This document shows, in pieces, positions 49,110 to 59,936 of a stretch of DNA of 64,000 nucleotides. Numbering within the stretch: the stretch's first letter is position 1; each line of letters begins with the position of its first letter. The position numbers and the translations under genes are program-made. The stretch comes from CAVRTM01 sp963724015 (GTDB lineage Bacteria; Actinomycetota; Actinomycetes; Actinomycetales; Dermatophilaceae). The notes under the pieces are model-generated. The model was not told the origin of the DNA, searched no databases, and saw nothing but the letters and a program-made list of their open reading frames with translations. The stretch spans positions 62,001-126,000 of the forward strand of contig CAVRTM010000011.1 of the NCBI GenBank assembly GCA_963724015.1, in the 5' to 3' direction.

Positions 49110-49664
49110 CCGGCCGCCGGCGGGAGCGCGGCGCGGTGGCGGTGGAGGCCGCGCTGGTCACACCGCTGGTGCTGGCCCTGATCTTCGGCATCATCGAGTC
49201 CGCCTTCCTGATGAAGGACGTGCTGGCCGCGTCCTCCGCCGTCCGTGCCGGTGTGCGCATCGCCTCGGCGCAGCCGCGCACCACCGACTTTGCCCAGGCG
49301 GCGGCCAACGAGGTGGCCAAGCGCGTCGGAAGCGATCAACAAGAACGCCATCGAGCAGCTGTGGGTCTACAAGGTGGCCGCCGGCTCGGACAAGCCGATC
49401 GGGTGGCAGCTTCAGCGACTGCACCGTCTGCGTCACGTTCGCTTGGAACGCCGGCAGCGCCTTCGTCAAGGCGTCCGACCGTGGGCTCCCGCCGACCAGA
49501 ACGCCTGCCCGGGTGGGCTGGGCGGCCCGCCGGACCGCATCGGGGTCTACCTCAAGGTCAAGCACCAGGCCTTCACCGGGCTGGTGTTCAACACGATCGA
49601 GATCTCGGAGAGCAGCATCCTGAGCCTGGAACCGATCCCCGTCGCGAACGGCTGCAAGCCGTGA
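49106..49664 (+). CDS. TadE-like minor pilin, second copy, three frameshifts
   Basis: About 186 residues, a clear paralogue of the preceding gene: ERGAVAVEAALVTPLVLALIFGIIE, then SSAVRAGVRIASAQPRTTDFAQAAANEV, a shared motif NKNAIEQLWVYKV (KELWVYKA in the first copy) and the same ending pattern before GCKP. Having two tandem TadE proteins suggests a heterodimeric tip or initiation complex. Indels near 49325 and 49415 (+1) and 49485 (-1) break the frame. Its stop overlaps the GTG of the next gene. Confidence 0.78.
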
Positions 49665-51276
49665 CGAGCCCGGTATCCGGCGTGCGCGCCGCACGGCGGC
49701 CGGCTGCGCGGCCGGGGTGAGGGCGGCTACGTCGCGATCATGACCGGCCTGCTGATGCTGGTGTTCGTCGGACTGGCGGCCATCGCCGTCGATCTCGGCC
49801 GGGGCTACGTCGTGGGGCAGCAGGAGCAGCGCGCCGCCGATGCGGCTGCCCTGGCCGGCGTCGTGAGCCTGCCGGGTGACCAGGCGAAGGCCAGCGCGAC
49901 GGCGAGGGACTACACCGCGCTCAACGGCTTCAAGGACGGAGTGGCTCGACACGTCGATCACCGCCGGGGTCGACGGCCGTCCGACGCGGCTGCGGGTCAC
50001 CGTCACGCGCACCATCGACACGCTCTTCGCGTCGGTGCTCGGCCACCCGACCCAGACGGTGGCCCGCACCGCCGTGGCCGACTACGCCGGTCCGGTGCCG
50101 ATGGGCAGTCCCTGCAACGAGTTCGGCGACGACCCCGAACCGGGCGGCCACCGAAGCGCCAACTGCAACGGCGACAGGCGCGTTCTGGGCCAACGTGGGA
50201 AGCCCCCTGGCGCCCAAGGGCAACGGCGACGCCTACCAGAACGACAAGGGCCACAACACGCGACTACGACGACAACGGCTACTTCTACAGCGTCACCCTC
50301 GACCACCCGTCGCCAACCTGCAGATCGAGGCGTTCGACCCGGCGCTGGTTGACGTCGGCGACGCGTGCACGACCAACAAGCTGAGCGCCGCCAAGGGCCT
50401 TGCCTGCGGCCAGCACGGTCGTGTCCGACCCTTCGACCCGTTACGCGAACGGCTCGGCGAGCCCTTACTGCACCGGCGACATCCGCTACGGCGGCACCGG
50501 CCAGGTGGCGACGGAGTTCACGGTCCGCTCGACCGAGCGACCGGCCGTGGGACCCGTTGTCCTTCCTGCCCGCTGGGTGGCACCTGCACGCAGACGTTTC
50601 CAGGCTTCACCGGTGACCTCTCAACCGCGCTGGACAAGACCAACACCACAGCGTTCCAGCCAGAGGTCGCGGCCAGCTTCCGGCAGTGGAGAACTCTGTG
50701 CACCATCCCGAACGCCGTGCGGGCACCTACATGATCCAGGTGAAGACGAGCCTGGCCGGCAACGAGCAGACCAGCGGCCACAACCGGTTCAGCTTGCGGG
50801 CCTACGGGGCCTCGTCGGCGGACAACGACGCGATCTCCGTCGCCGGTTACAACAAGATGGCGATGTACGCGAACACGCCGAACGGCACGTCCAAGTTCTA
50901 CCTGGCGCGGGTCCCGATGAGTGCGCGTGGTCAGCTCTTCAACGTCCGGCTGTACGACATCGGCGACGGCGCGGTCTCCGGCAGCACCGTGACCATCCTG
51001 CCGCCCTCGGAGACCGGCGGGACGTTCTCGGGCTGCAAGGGGGGCGGCGAGGTGGTGTCGACGATGCTCACCGGCTGCCAGATCAGCGTCAGCAGCAGCT
51101 ACAACGCGAAGTGGCAGAGCATCGGCGTCCCGATACCTACGAACTACACCTGCACCGACTCGCCGACGGGCTGCTGGGTCCGCCTGGAGTTCTACTACGG
51201 GGCCGGGTCGAGCCCGGCCGACACCACCTCATGGACCGCCAGCGTCCAGGGTGACCCGGTCCGCCTGGTGGAGTGA
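49661..51276 (+). CDS. TadG-like pilus assembly protein, about ten frameshifts
   Basis: About 535 residues after joining frames. An N-terminal basic segment, then GEGGYVAIMTGLLMLVFVGLAAIAVDLGRGY, one membrane helix, and EQRAADAAALAGV just after it. That hydrophobic start and the AADAAALAG signature are those of TadG/TadE-like proteins. The long external region has Asn/Ser-rich segments and a few cysteines (GSPCNEF, TTNKLSAAKGLAC, FSGCKGG). It probably sits at the pilus base or tip. This gene has the highest indel density in the window (near 49715, 49940, 50177, 50263, 50310, 50408, 50545, 50585, 50693). It ends 144 bp before mtrA. Confidence 0.65.
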
Positions 51277-51420
51277 GGCCGCGCCACGCGAAGGCGAGGC
51301 GCGACGCGCGTACCGGCTGGTGGTCGCGGGGCAGGCACGCCTGCCGGGCCCGGTCCGTTGTGCATGAGACGATGCGACACGGCTGGGGCAGGCACCCGCC
51401 ACGACGTACTGGAGGCTTGG

Positions 51421-52098
51421 GTGAAGGGTCGCGTACTCGTCGTCGATGACGACCTCGCGCTGGCGGAGATGCTGGGCATCGTGCTGCACAACGAGGGGCT
51501 GGACGTCGTCCACTGCGCGGACGGGTCCTCGGCGCTCGCGGTGTTCCGGGAGAGCCGCCCCGACGTGGTGCTGCTGGACGTCATGCTGCCGGGCATCGAC
51601 GGCATCGAGGTCTGCCGGCGGATCCGCGCCGAGTCCGGCATCCCGATCGTCATGCTGACCGCCCGCACCGACACGATCGACGTGGTCGTCGGGCTGGAGT
51701 CCGGGGCCGACGACTACGTGTCCAAGCCGTTCAAGCCGCAGGAGCTCATCGCCCGGGTCCGGGCACGGCTTCGGCGCACCGACGACCCCGAGCCGGAGAC
51801 GCTGGAGATCGGTGACCTCAGCATCGACGTCGCCGGTCACTCGGTGAAGCGCGACGGCCGGCCCCTGTCCCTCACCCCGCTGGAGTTCGACCTGCTCGTG
51901 GCCCTGGCCCGCAAGCCGTGGCAGGTGTTCAGCCGTGAGGTGCTGCTGGAGCAGGTGTGGGGCTACCGCCACGCCGGTGACACCCGGCTGGTCAACGTCC
52001 ACGTGCAGCGCCTGCGGTCCAAGATCGAGCACGACCCCGAGCACCCGCAGATCGTGGTGACCGTCCGCGGCGTCGGCTACAAGGCCGGCCCGGCCTAG
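51421..52098 (+). CDS. mtrA: Two-component response regulator MtrA
   Basis: 225 residues, OmpR family. Receiver acidic pair in LVVDDDLALAEML, phosphorylation aspartate in VVLLDVMLPGIDGIEV, switch Thr in VMLTART and Lys in YVSKPFKPQEL. The winged helix has LTPLEFDLLVALARKPWQVFSREVLLEQVWGY and NVHVQRLRSKIE. MtrA controls cell-wall hydrolase, division and replication genes in actinobacteria. GTG 51421 follows GGAGG by 5 bases. mtrB starts 12 bp after the stop. No frameshift. Confidence 0.95.
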   Translation: MKGRVLVVDDDLALAEMLGIVLHNEGLDVVHCADGSSALAVFRESRPDVVLLDVMLPGIDGIEVCRRIRAESGIPIVMLTARTDTIDVVVGLESGADDYVSKPFKPQELIARVRARLRRTDDPEPETLEIGDLSIDVAGHSVKRDGRPLSLTPLEFDLLVALARKPWQVFSREVLLEQVWGYRHAGDTRLVNVHVQRLRSKIEHDPEHPQIVVTVRGVGYKAGPA

Positions 52099-52110
52099 GG
52101 CCGTGACCCG

Positions 52111-53850
52111 GTGACCGCCCCCCAGGCGCCGCACGCGGACGGCGCCCGTCGCCGGCTGCCCGACCTCGCCCGCGGGGCGGCCACCCTGGCCCGCGAGGTG
52201 GCGCTCGCGGCCCGGCGGGCGGCCTCGCCGGGGCGCGCCGTCTGCGTCACCTGTGGCGGTCCTCGCTGCAGTTCCGCGTCATCGTCTCGACGATGCTGCT
52301 CGGCCTGGTCGTCGTCCTGGCCCTCGGGTCCTACCTCTACCAGCAGATCGCCAACGGGCTCGTCGACGCGCGCGTGACGCAGGCCAAGCAGGACGCGCTG
52401 CAGGGCTCGCGGTCGGCGCAGACCCAGTTCGACGCCACCGACAACACCGACACGACCAGCATGACCCAGCTCGCCACCGACATCGCCTCCCAGCTCGCGT
52501 CCCCCGGGGCGGACCAGTCGCGCGACATCATCCTGGTGCGCAGCGGGGACAACAGCTCGCCGGCCAAGGTCCCCACGATCCTGTCCGGCGACATCGGCCT
52601 GCCGAGCATCCCTCCCGAGCTGCGCGAGGCCGTCGCCGCCGACCCCACGCACCAGAAGACCCAGGTCATCGCGGTCACCAGCGAGCAGACCGGCCAGGCC
52701 GTGCCCGCCGTCATCGTCGGCTCGCAGGTGACGGTCCCCACGGCCGGGCGCTACGAGCTCTACTTCGTGTTCCCGATGGACCGCGAGGAGGCCACCCTCG
52801 CGGTCGTCTCCCGCACCTTCACCGTGGGCGGCATCGCCCTGGTCCTGCTGGTGGGCGCGGTCGCCTACGTCGTCACCCGGGTGGTCGTGGACCCCGTACG
52901 CCGCGCCGCGCTCGTGGCCGAGCGGCTCTCCTCCGGCCGGCTCAACGAGCGGATGACCGCACGCGGCGAGGACGACATCGCCCGGCTGGCAGCGGCGTTC
53001 AACGGCATGGCGGACAACCTGCAACGCCAGATCCGCCAGCTGGAGAACCTCTCGCGCGTCCAGCAGCGCTTCAGCTCCGACGTCTCCCACGAGCTGCGCA
53101 CCCCGCTGACGACCATCCGGATGGCCGGCGAGCTGCTGCACGACTCGCGCGGCGACTTCGCTCCGCAGGTGGCGCGGACGGCCGAGCTGCTGCATGCGGA
53201 GATCGACCGGTTCGAGGCGCTCCTGACCGACCTGCTCGAGATCAGCCGGTTCGACGCCGGGGCGGCGGCGCTCGACCTGGAGGCGACCGACCTGCGCTCC
53301 GTCGCCGCGCGCGTCGTCGAGTCCACGACGACCCTGGCCGGGCGGCGAGGCAGCGAGCTCGTCCTCCAGGACCCGGGCGTGCCGTGCATCGCGGAGGTGG
53401 ACCCGCGGCGGGTGGAGCGGATCCTGCGCAACCTCGTGGTCAACGCCGTCGAGCACGGCGACGGGCACCCGGTGACCGTCTCGTTCGGGGTGAACGAGAC
53501 GGCGGTGGCGGTGGCGGTCCGTGACCACGGCGTCGGGCTGCGCCCGGGCGAGGCGGGCCTGGTGTTCAACCGCTTCTGGCGGGCCGACCCGGCGCGAGCC
53601 CGCTCCACCGGCGGCACCGGGCTGGGCCTGGCCATCTCGCTCGAGGACGCCCGGCTGCACGAGGGGTGGCTGCAGGCGTGGGGTGAGCCGGGGCAGGGGT
53701 CGTGCTTCCGGCTGACCGTGCCGCGCCGCAGCGGCGTCCCGATCGACCGGTCGCCGCTGCCGCTGGTGCCGGACGAGCAGCACGGCCGGCGGCGGTGCCC
53801 ACAGGGCGCCGCTGGCCATCGCCCCCGGGTCGCAGGGCGAGGAGTCGTGA
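52111..53850 (+). CDS. mtrB: Sensor histidine kinase MtrB, two frameshifts
   Basis: About 580 residues. Helix 1 (VIVSTMLLGLVVVLALGSYLY), an external sensor of ~150 residues, helix 2, then HAMP (RLNERMTARGEDDIARLAAAF). The HisKA box is SSDVSHELRTPLTTIRM and the HATPase motifs are LRNLVVNAVEHG, RDHGVGL, FWRADPAR and GGTGLGLAI. It phosphorylates MtrA in response to envelope or division state. A missing G near 52205 (a run of G) separates the N-terminal ~30 residues. An extra base near 53795 hides the true stop, so the raw frame would run into lpqB. The stop overlaps the lpqB GTG. Confidence 0.92.
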
Positions 53851-55650
53851 GGCTCCGCCCAGGAGTCGTGAGGGTCCGACCGCTCGCGCTCGCGGTGTCG
53901 GCCGGGCTGGTCTGTGCCGTCAGTGCCTGCGGCGGTCTGCCGTCGGGCGGTCCGGTCCAGCAGGGGATGGCGGTGGGCGAGCCGGCGCAGCAGCCGATCC
54001 ACGTGTCGCCGTTCGGGCCGGTGGTGGGGGCCTCGGCCGAGGCGACGATCCGCGGCTTCCTCAGCGCCGGCTACGGATTCGAGGACGACCACGCCGTCGC
54101 GCGGTCGTTCCTCACACCGGCGGCCAGTGACGCGTGGAAGCCCGACGTCGGGGTCACGGTGCACGGCGACACCGACGCCTCGGTGAAGGTCACCGTGGCG
54201 GACGGAACGGTGCACGTGGCCACGTCGCCCATCGCCGTCGTCGACGGCGAGGGCTACTACCACGAGGCGCCTGCCGGGTCGGTCGCTGCGCGGGTCGTTC
54301 GGCCTCACCAGGGTGGGGGGACAGTGGCGGATCTCGTCCTTGCCCAAGGACTTCGGGCTCTGGCTGAGCGCAGTATGACATGCAGCGCATCTACCGCCCG
54401 TTCAGCATCAGCTACGTCGACCCGATCGAGCGCACCCTCGTCGCCGACCGGCGATGGTTCCCGGTCACCGCGGGCCTGGCGACCACGTTGGCCCGCGCCC
54501 AGCTCGACCCCGTTCCGGACTACCTGCGCGGCGCGGTGTCGACGGGTGTGCCGCTGGGCACGGAGCTGTCGGTGGCGGCGGTGCCGGTGCAGTCCGGTCG
54601 GGCCACGGTCGACCTCACCGTCCGGGCGCTGGCCGCGGACGCCGTACTGCGCAGGGCGATGTGGGCGCAGTTCCTGTCCACGCTGCTGCAGGTCCAGCTC
54701 CCGGCCGTCAACGAGGTCTCGTTGCGGGTCGACGGTGCTCAGCTCGACCTGCCGGGCCTGGGGGAGTCGCTGTCGTCGCTGGCCGACCTGGACTACCGCT
54801 CGACCACGACCGCGTCGCCCGCGCTGGTGCTGCTGCGCAAGGGCAGCACCCTCACCCGCGTCGACCCGGACGGGTTCGGCGACGACAGTCCGCCGCGCAG
54901 GAGCCCGGAGACGAGCGCAGCACCGCTGCCGCGGATCCAGCCGGGCTGGATCGAGCTGGCGCAGTCGCGGGACGGCAAGGAGCTCGCGGCGATCGGTGGC
55001 GACCGTCGGGACCTGTCCCGGTGGAGGGGCACCTCCAGCCACCAGCTGCCGCGCGTTCGGGGACAAGCTGACCAAGCCGTCGTACGACGGGCGCGACGGC
55101 CTCTGGGTGGCGGGGGAGCGCGGCGGCGCCACGCGTCTGTGGGTCATCGACACGTCCGACAGCGCCCTCGCCGCCGGGCAGCCCCGGGCCGTCGACATCA
55201 GCCGGCTGGGTCAACCGCAGGATCGTGTCGTTCCGCGTGGCCGCGGACGACCAGCGCGCGGTGCTCGTCACCACCAAGCCGGATGGCAGCGACGTGCAGG
55301 TCCAGGTCGCCGGCATCGTCCGTGCTGCCAACGGCACGGCCCAGTCCCTCGCCGCTCCGCTGCGGGTCGGCTGGACGCTCACGTCGGCCTCGAGCGCGGT
55401 GTGGGTGGACGACGACACCGTCGCGGTGATCGGCAGGGTCGGTCGCGCCGAGCCGCAGCGCCCCTACCTCGTGGACATCGGCGGCCCAGCGACCGGCCTG
55501 CAACCCGTGCCCGATGCGCGTTCGCTCACCACGACGGGGGGCGTCCGCGGGCTGGTCGTCGTCACCGGCCGCGGCGTCGTGCTGACCAAGGCCGGCAACG
55601 GCTGGCAGCCGCTCGGTGCCGGCACCGACCTGGTCGTCCCCGGCGCCTGA
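53847..55650 (+). CDS. lpqB: Lipoprotein LpqB (MtrAB-associated), four frameshifts
   Basis: About 600 residues. A short signal peptide ends in the lipobox VSACGG, then the GerMN-like and LpqB beta-propeller regions (PFGPVVGASAEATIRGFLSAGYGF; AYDMQRIYRPFSISYVDP; LSVAAVPVQSGRATVDLTV). LpqB is a surface lipoprotein that modulates MtrB. GTG 53847 overlaps the mtrB stop; an identical AGGAGTCGTGAGG context 21 bases on offers a second GTG at 53868. Extra bases near 54292, 54374, 55050 and 55208 break the frame. Confidence 0.88.
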
Positions 55651-55677
55651 GCGCTGTCAGCCGGCCGCTGCCTCGCG

Positions 55678-57009
55678 TCAGGGGAAGGGCCCGCGGATCG
55701 GGGTGGCGGAGATGACGACGAAGTGCCTGATCCACACCCACTGCAGCAGCAGTCCTCCCATGACCATCAGGGGCAGCGCAACACGCTGGAGGCGGGCGGA
55801 CCACACCGATGGGAGGAGGTCAGGGACCGGCCACATCAAGGGGAAGGCCAGCAGCAGGTACCTGATGATGCTGGGTCCCGGCGCGGTGGCGGTGAGCAGG
55901 TACGCCGGGTAGGCCCAGGCCCACGTCCTCACCTCGGGCCCCCAGGCCTCGGCCGCTGGGCGCAGGACGATGCAGGCGGCAAGCGCACCCAGCGCGATGC
56001 ACAGCACGACGCCCGCGACGCCCAGCGCACTCGTCAGGAACAGGACCCAGCCCACGACGGGCACACTGCTTGCGTAGGTAGTCCATGCCGACATCGTGTG
56101 AAGGTAGGCGTTGCGTTGACCGGTGACCGCGCCCGCGATGAGTGGCCAAAGTGCGGTGACAGCGATACACCACGGAAGGAGAGCGGCGCTGCGCCAGCGG
56201 GCGGTGCTCGAAAAGGAGAGGTCGGCCCGGTCGCGGTGCCGGCTCAGCCAGTGGACCGAGACCACCGGAACAAGAGCGAGCGCGATGGGTCGACACAGCG
56301 CCAGCGCCAGCACGGCGACTGCGAAGCCGGCGTAGCGGCGGCTCCGAAGTTGGATGAGGCAGACGCAGGTGAGGAGCAGGGCCAGGCTCTCGGTGTAGGC
56401 CAGTTGGAGGGCAGGTGCCGACATGAAGCTGCACATCGCCAGTGTCGTGGCACACGCCGTGAAGCGTGAGACGGTGCCGGTCAATAGACGGTAGAGAGCA
56501 ACGGTGGCAGCGGCGCCAAGCAGAAGGCTCAGTGTGGGTGCGACGGTCGTGAACCCCAGACTCGTGAGGCGCATCAGAGCCCCGACGGTGAACGGGTAGA
56601 GCGGATAGAAGGCCCAAGGGTTCATCGACACCTTGCCGTCCGGAGTCACCGGGAGCTCTCGGGGATAGCCCGATGTCGCGATCAGCTGGTACCACTGCCC
56701 GTCCCAGTTGGACGCGACAACTCCGTACCCGGGGCTGCCATTGAGGGCGAGTTGAGGTGGTACGCCGGGTCGCCGCCGCGCAGCGCAACCTGGTGATGTC
56801 CGGCCACCAGAATGAAGAAGGCGTCCACCAGGCGGATCGATGGTGAAGGCGCACAAGGGGAACCACCACTCGTGCGGTATGCGAAGCGCCGGTGGCCCAC
56901 CGCAGCCAGCGACCGTGGTGGCCGCGACGCGACGGCACCAACGAGGTGGGCGCGACGGCCGCGTTGGCCCTGCGGTGGGGAGTTCGCGCGCGGTCGTGGC
57001 CCCGCTCAC
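55678..57009 (-). CDS. PIG-V-like mannosyltransferase (GT-C membrane protein), frameshifted N-terminus
   Basis: About 443 residues, ten or so membrane helices. SNWDGQWYQLIATSGYP with the catalytic-type aspartate, AFYPLYPF and LAYTESLALLL are typical of PIG-V/GPI-mannosyltransferase-like GT-C enzymes that use polyprenol-phosphate mannose. The first helix and loop (IRLVDAFFILVAGHHQVAL, GGDPAYHLN) lie in another frame, joined by a +1 near 56835 and a -1 near 56750. GTG 57009, 10 bp after the previous stop, is the likeliest start but has no clear ribosome site. Base composition here is less GC-rich than in its neighbours. Confidence 0.6.
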   Translation of the reverse strand: MSGATTARELPTAGPTRPSRPPRWCRRVAATTVAGCGGPPALRIPHEWWFPLCAFTIDPPGGRLLHSGGRTSPGCAARRRPGVPPQLALNGSPGYGVVASNWDGQWYQLIATSGYPRELPVTPDGKVSMNPWAFYPLYPFTVGALMRLTSLGFTTVAPTLSLLLGAAATVALYRLLTGTVSRFTACATTLAMCSFMSAPALQLAYTESLALLLTCVCLIQLRSRRYAGFAVAVLALALCRPIALALVPVVSVHWLSRHRDRADLSFSSTARWRSAALLPWCIAVTALWPLIAGAVTGQRNAYLHTMSAWTTYASSVPVVGWVLFLTSALGVAGVVLCIALGALAACIVLRPAAEAWGPEVRTWAWAYPAYLLTATAPGPSIIRYLLLAFPLMWPVPDLLPSVWSARLQRVALPLMVMGGLLLQWVWIRHFVVISATPIRGPFP

Positions 57010-57019
57010 GAGGCGGCTC

Positions 57020-58368
57020 TCATGAGGACAAAACCGCCGTCAGCCCCGAGTGCAACCCAGTGCGGCGTTCGGTCAGGGCGGCAGCGATCGGGGAGTCCTG
57101 AAGCACCAGCGCATATGACGCGCCGGTGTGGTCGAGGACGTGGTCCCAGCCGGGCGCAGCGGCCATCATCCGCGCAAAGTCCAGATGGAAGTGGCGACTG
57201 TAGATCTCAGAGCGGGAGTCGAAAACCAGACTTAGTCGTCGGCTGTGTCCACAAGACCCAGCTGCTCATGTCGCCTTGGGCCAGGATAGTCGTACCCGCC
57301 GGGACTGCGCAGAAGCGTCGCGGACAGGCGCATCGGGCACGTCGGCCGGGCGGGAGGCGGTCACCGATGCCAGCGGGGCGGCAGCGAGCGCAGCGGATGA
57401 TCAGGGCGACCGGCGGCTGCTGCCGTGTCGCGCCGCACCACGCCGATGACAGGTGAACGCCGCTGTTGCTGCAGGGCACCGGCGAGCAGCGGTACGACCA
57501 GGACAGCGCCGACGGCGACCAACCGGGTCATCGAGAGGGTGAGGACGCGCTCGGGAGCACATGGTGAGCGACCTGCCACCACGCCGGCCTGGTCGGAGCT
57601 CGCATCCATGTCACGGCGACGAGGGCTGATGGAGGCCAGGACTGTCATGGCGCAGAGGTCGTGGGCCGAGGTCGGCTGCCACTCGCCCACGAAGCCCGCA
57701 CGCTCTGGCCGACGGTGAAGGGGGTGAGGACGAGTCCCGGGCCGTACCACGTCAGGGTGGCGGCTTCGTGGCCATGAGCGGGATCGTCGTCAACCGCAAG
57801 GCCTGTCGCCTGTCACGCGTCGGTCTGCGGCCAGGCCGGCGACGGTGACGAGTCCGACGAGGACGTCAAGGGCCCACAGGCCATGGACCCAGGCGGCGAC
57901 CCAGCCGAGCCCACCAGCCACCAGCGCGGCCGGAGGTCGGTGGCCGTCTTGTGCCAGGCGACCACCGTGACCGCGAGGAACACCAGCCCCAGCAGCTGGG
58001 GCCGTGCCGTGAGGGCGTGCCCCGCTCCCGAGCAGGCCGGCTCCGGCAGCGAGCAGGGCCGGCACAGAGTCTGCGACCCGCCGTGCACCCCACAAGAGGA
58101 CGGTCGAGAAGGGCAAGGACCCCGATGGCCCGCAGCCAGGCGATGCCGCCAAGGCCGAAGAGCTCGAAGGTGCGGTAGCTGACGAGCGCGGGGAGCGCCT
58201 CGGTACTCCGATACGGCACGGTCACCTCGGCGGACCAAGGATCCGGCATGCCGAAGCGTCCACCGGTCGCGAGAAACCGGCCCACGGCCAGGTGCAGCCA
58301 AGCGCTCTGCTCGTCGACCTTGCGCGTCCCGATGGACGTACGATGGCGACGAGGATGACGAACAGCAT
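57020..58368 (-). CDS. GT-C-like membrane protein, heavily frameshifted
   Basis: Joining frames gives a first helix (LPAMLFVILVAIV), then DEQSAWLHLAVGRFLATGGRFGMPDPWS and FELFGLGGIAWLRA. Hydrophobic pieces follow (ARPQLLGLVFLAVTVVAWH, WVAAWVHGLWALDVLVGL, RLVAVGAVLVVPLLAG). A soluble end (EIYSRHFHLDFARMMAAAPGW, GASYALVLQDSPIAAALTE) finishes at a TGA at 57020. This is the layout of GT-C proteins with an acidic residue in loop 1 and a soluble C-terminal domain. At least four shifts are needed between 57300 and 58350, so the span is approximate and a true pseudogene cannot be excluded. Start (ATG 58368) uncertain. Confidence 0.45.
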
Positions 58369-58733
58369 TGCGGGCAAGACGTTCTGGTGTCTGAGGTGAC
58401 ACGGATCCCGTGTGCGGTCTGCGCCGCATGGGAATCGCGCGTTCCGACTCAGATGCTGGGCGCGAGGGAGAACGTCCCGTCGGCCGCCGTCGGGTGGCTC
58501 ACGCAGCTGGACACACCGTGAGTATCGGCGGTACTGACCGGCTGGAGGAGGGGCAGAAGTGCGCTCGTCGAAGTAAACATCAGCCGTTCGGATGATGCAG
58601 CACTCACCCGTCTTGACGCGCACGACCGGGGCGAATCAGTTGATGTGCGCGGCACGGCTTCTCGAGCAGTCTGTAGTGTCATCGCGGGATAAGCGTCCCC
58701 GCCCACGACTCCGCCCTTGAAAGGGGAACGACC
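58369..58733. other. Intergenic region between GT-C genes and the flp operon
   Basis: 365 bp with no credible gene on either strand. It must hold the promoters of the leftward GT-C pair and the rightward pilus operon. A possible plus-strand promoter is TTGACG (58613-58618), 17 bases, TCAGTT (58636-58641), with a weak -10. The N-terminus of the GT-C gene could extend into the left end. Confidence 0.45.
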
Positions 58734-58959
58734 ATGCTCGCTCGTGTTGCGAAGTTCCAGACCGCCCGGTTCCACGCCATGACTCGGAACGACCGCGGTG
58801 CCACGCCGTCGAGTACGGCCTGCTCGTCGCCTTCATCGCTGCCGTGATCATCGGCGTCGTCAGCCACCCTCGGTGGCCAGATCACCACGGCGTTCACAGC
58901 CGTCAGCACCAGCTCTGACAGCCGGGCCACACTGTCGGCGCACCGTCCACATCGACTAG
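58734..58959 (+). CDS. flp: Flp-type major pilin, frameshifted
   Basis: About 75 residues, the size of Flp pilins. The leader ends in NDRG and the mature part begins ATAVEYGLLVAFIAAVIIGVV, with the Glu at +5 and the hydrophobic helix that packs in the fibre core, followed by TLGGQITTAFTAVST. AGGGGA precedes the ATG by 7 bases. A missing G near 58800 and extra bases near 58860 and 58915 are needed to reach this protein, so its last ~15 residues are uncertain. It opens the main tad operon. Confidence 0.75.
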
Positions 58960-59103
58960 GCCAGAGCGACGGCGGGGTTCCGGGCAGTCCGGAGGGCGCT
59001 CTCAGCACTGCACAACGGGCGTCACGCCAGCTAGGTTGAGTGCAGCCACGTCGTCACCGTACGTGCTCGGCCTTGCGCCGACGTGGAATTGGGAGTATCA
59101 GCA

Positions 59104-59911
59104 ATGGGACGTCGGGTCATGGCCATCGTGGCCGCGCTGCTGGTGGCGCTGTTGGGCGCTGCCGGTGTGGTGCTCTATGCCCAGAACGCCGACGCGCGAG
59201 CGGTGGCGGGGCAGGCCACACAGCAGGTGTTCATCGCGCAGGCGCCGGTGCCGCAGGGCACCTCGGCGCGAGACGCGTTGGCGCAGAAGCTGATCGTGGC
59301 GCAGACCGTGGTCAGCCGGGGTGTTCCCGCCGGCGCCCTGACCGAGGTGTCCGGCGCCGTCGCGTCGCTGGTCGCCACGACCCCCATCGCCCGGGGCGAG
59401 ATCGTGCTGGCGTCCCGTTTCGGCCAGCTCACCAAGCAGGCTGCGCCAACGGGCCCCGTGCCTGACGGCCAGGTGGCGATCACCGTCAACCTGCCCGACC
59501 CGGAACGCATTGCCCCACTGCTGACGCCGGGCTCGCACATCGTCATCTACGACACGTTCAACCCCGAGCAAGGGGTCCACGACCGTGCCGGACGGCGGCA
59601 AGCTGCAGCACGGGCCGCCGCTCGTTCGAGTCACCCGTGTGCTGTTCGACGACGTCAATGTCATCGCCGTGGGCGCCGCACAGGTCAAGCCGGCCGACTC
59701 CTCGCACGCCCTCGGCACTCCCACACCAGCCCCGTCGGCTGATGCGGCCGCCGTACCAGGTGCGCTGGTGACCGTCGCTCTGCCGCCGGCCGAGGCGCTC
59801 AGGCTCGTGCACGCCGTCCAGACCGGCACGTTGTACTGCGGGCTGCGCGGCGCCCGAGTCACGGTCGACCACAAGGCATCCATCAACGACACCACCGTCG
59901 TCGGCAAGTGA
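59104..59911 (+). CDS. cpaB: Flp pilus assembly protein CpaB/RcpC (SAF domain), one frameshift
   Basis: About 268 residues. One N-terminal helix (MAIVAALLVALLGAAGVVLY) leads to a SAF-type domain (FIAQAPVPQGTSA, VASLVATTPIARGEIVLASRF) and a RcpC-like domain (VPDGQVAITVNLPDPERIAPLLTPGSHIVIYDTF). In Gram-negative Tad systems CpaB/RcpC acts in the periplasm; in this monoderm it would work at the outer face of the membrane. ATG 59104 follows GGGAG. An extra G near 59573 breaks the frame. tadZ follows 25 bp later. Confidence 0.8.
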
Positions 59912-59936
59912 CAACAGGAGAGGCTGGGCACGCATC

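Noticed and set aside
52293..55715. A single 1140-residue MtrB-LpqB fusion
   Set aside because: One extra base near 53795 hides the mtrB stop; the correct frame ends at 53850 and lpqB starts with its own signal peptide and lipobox.
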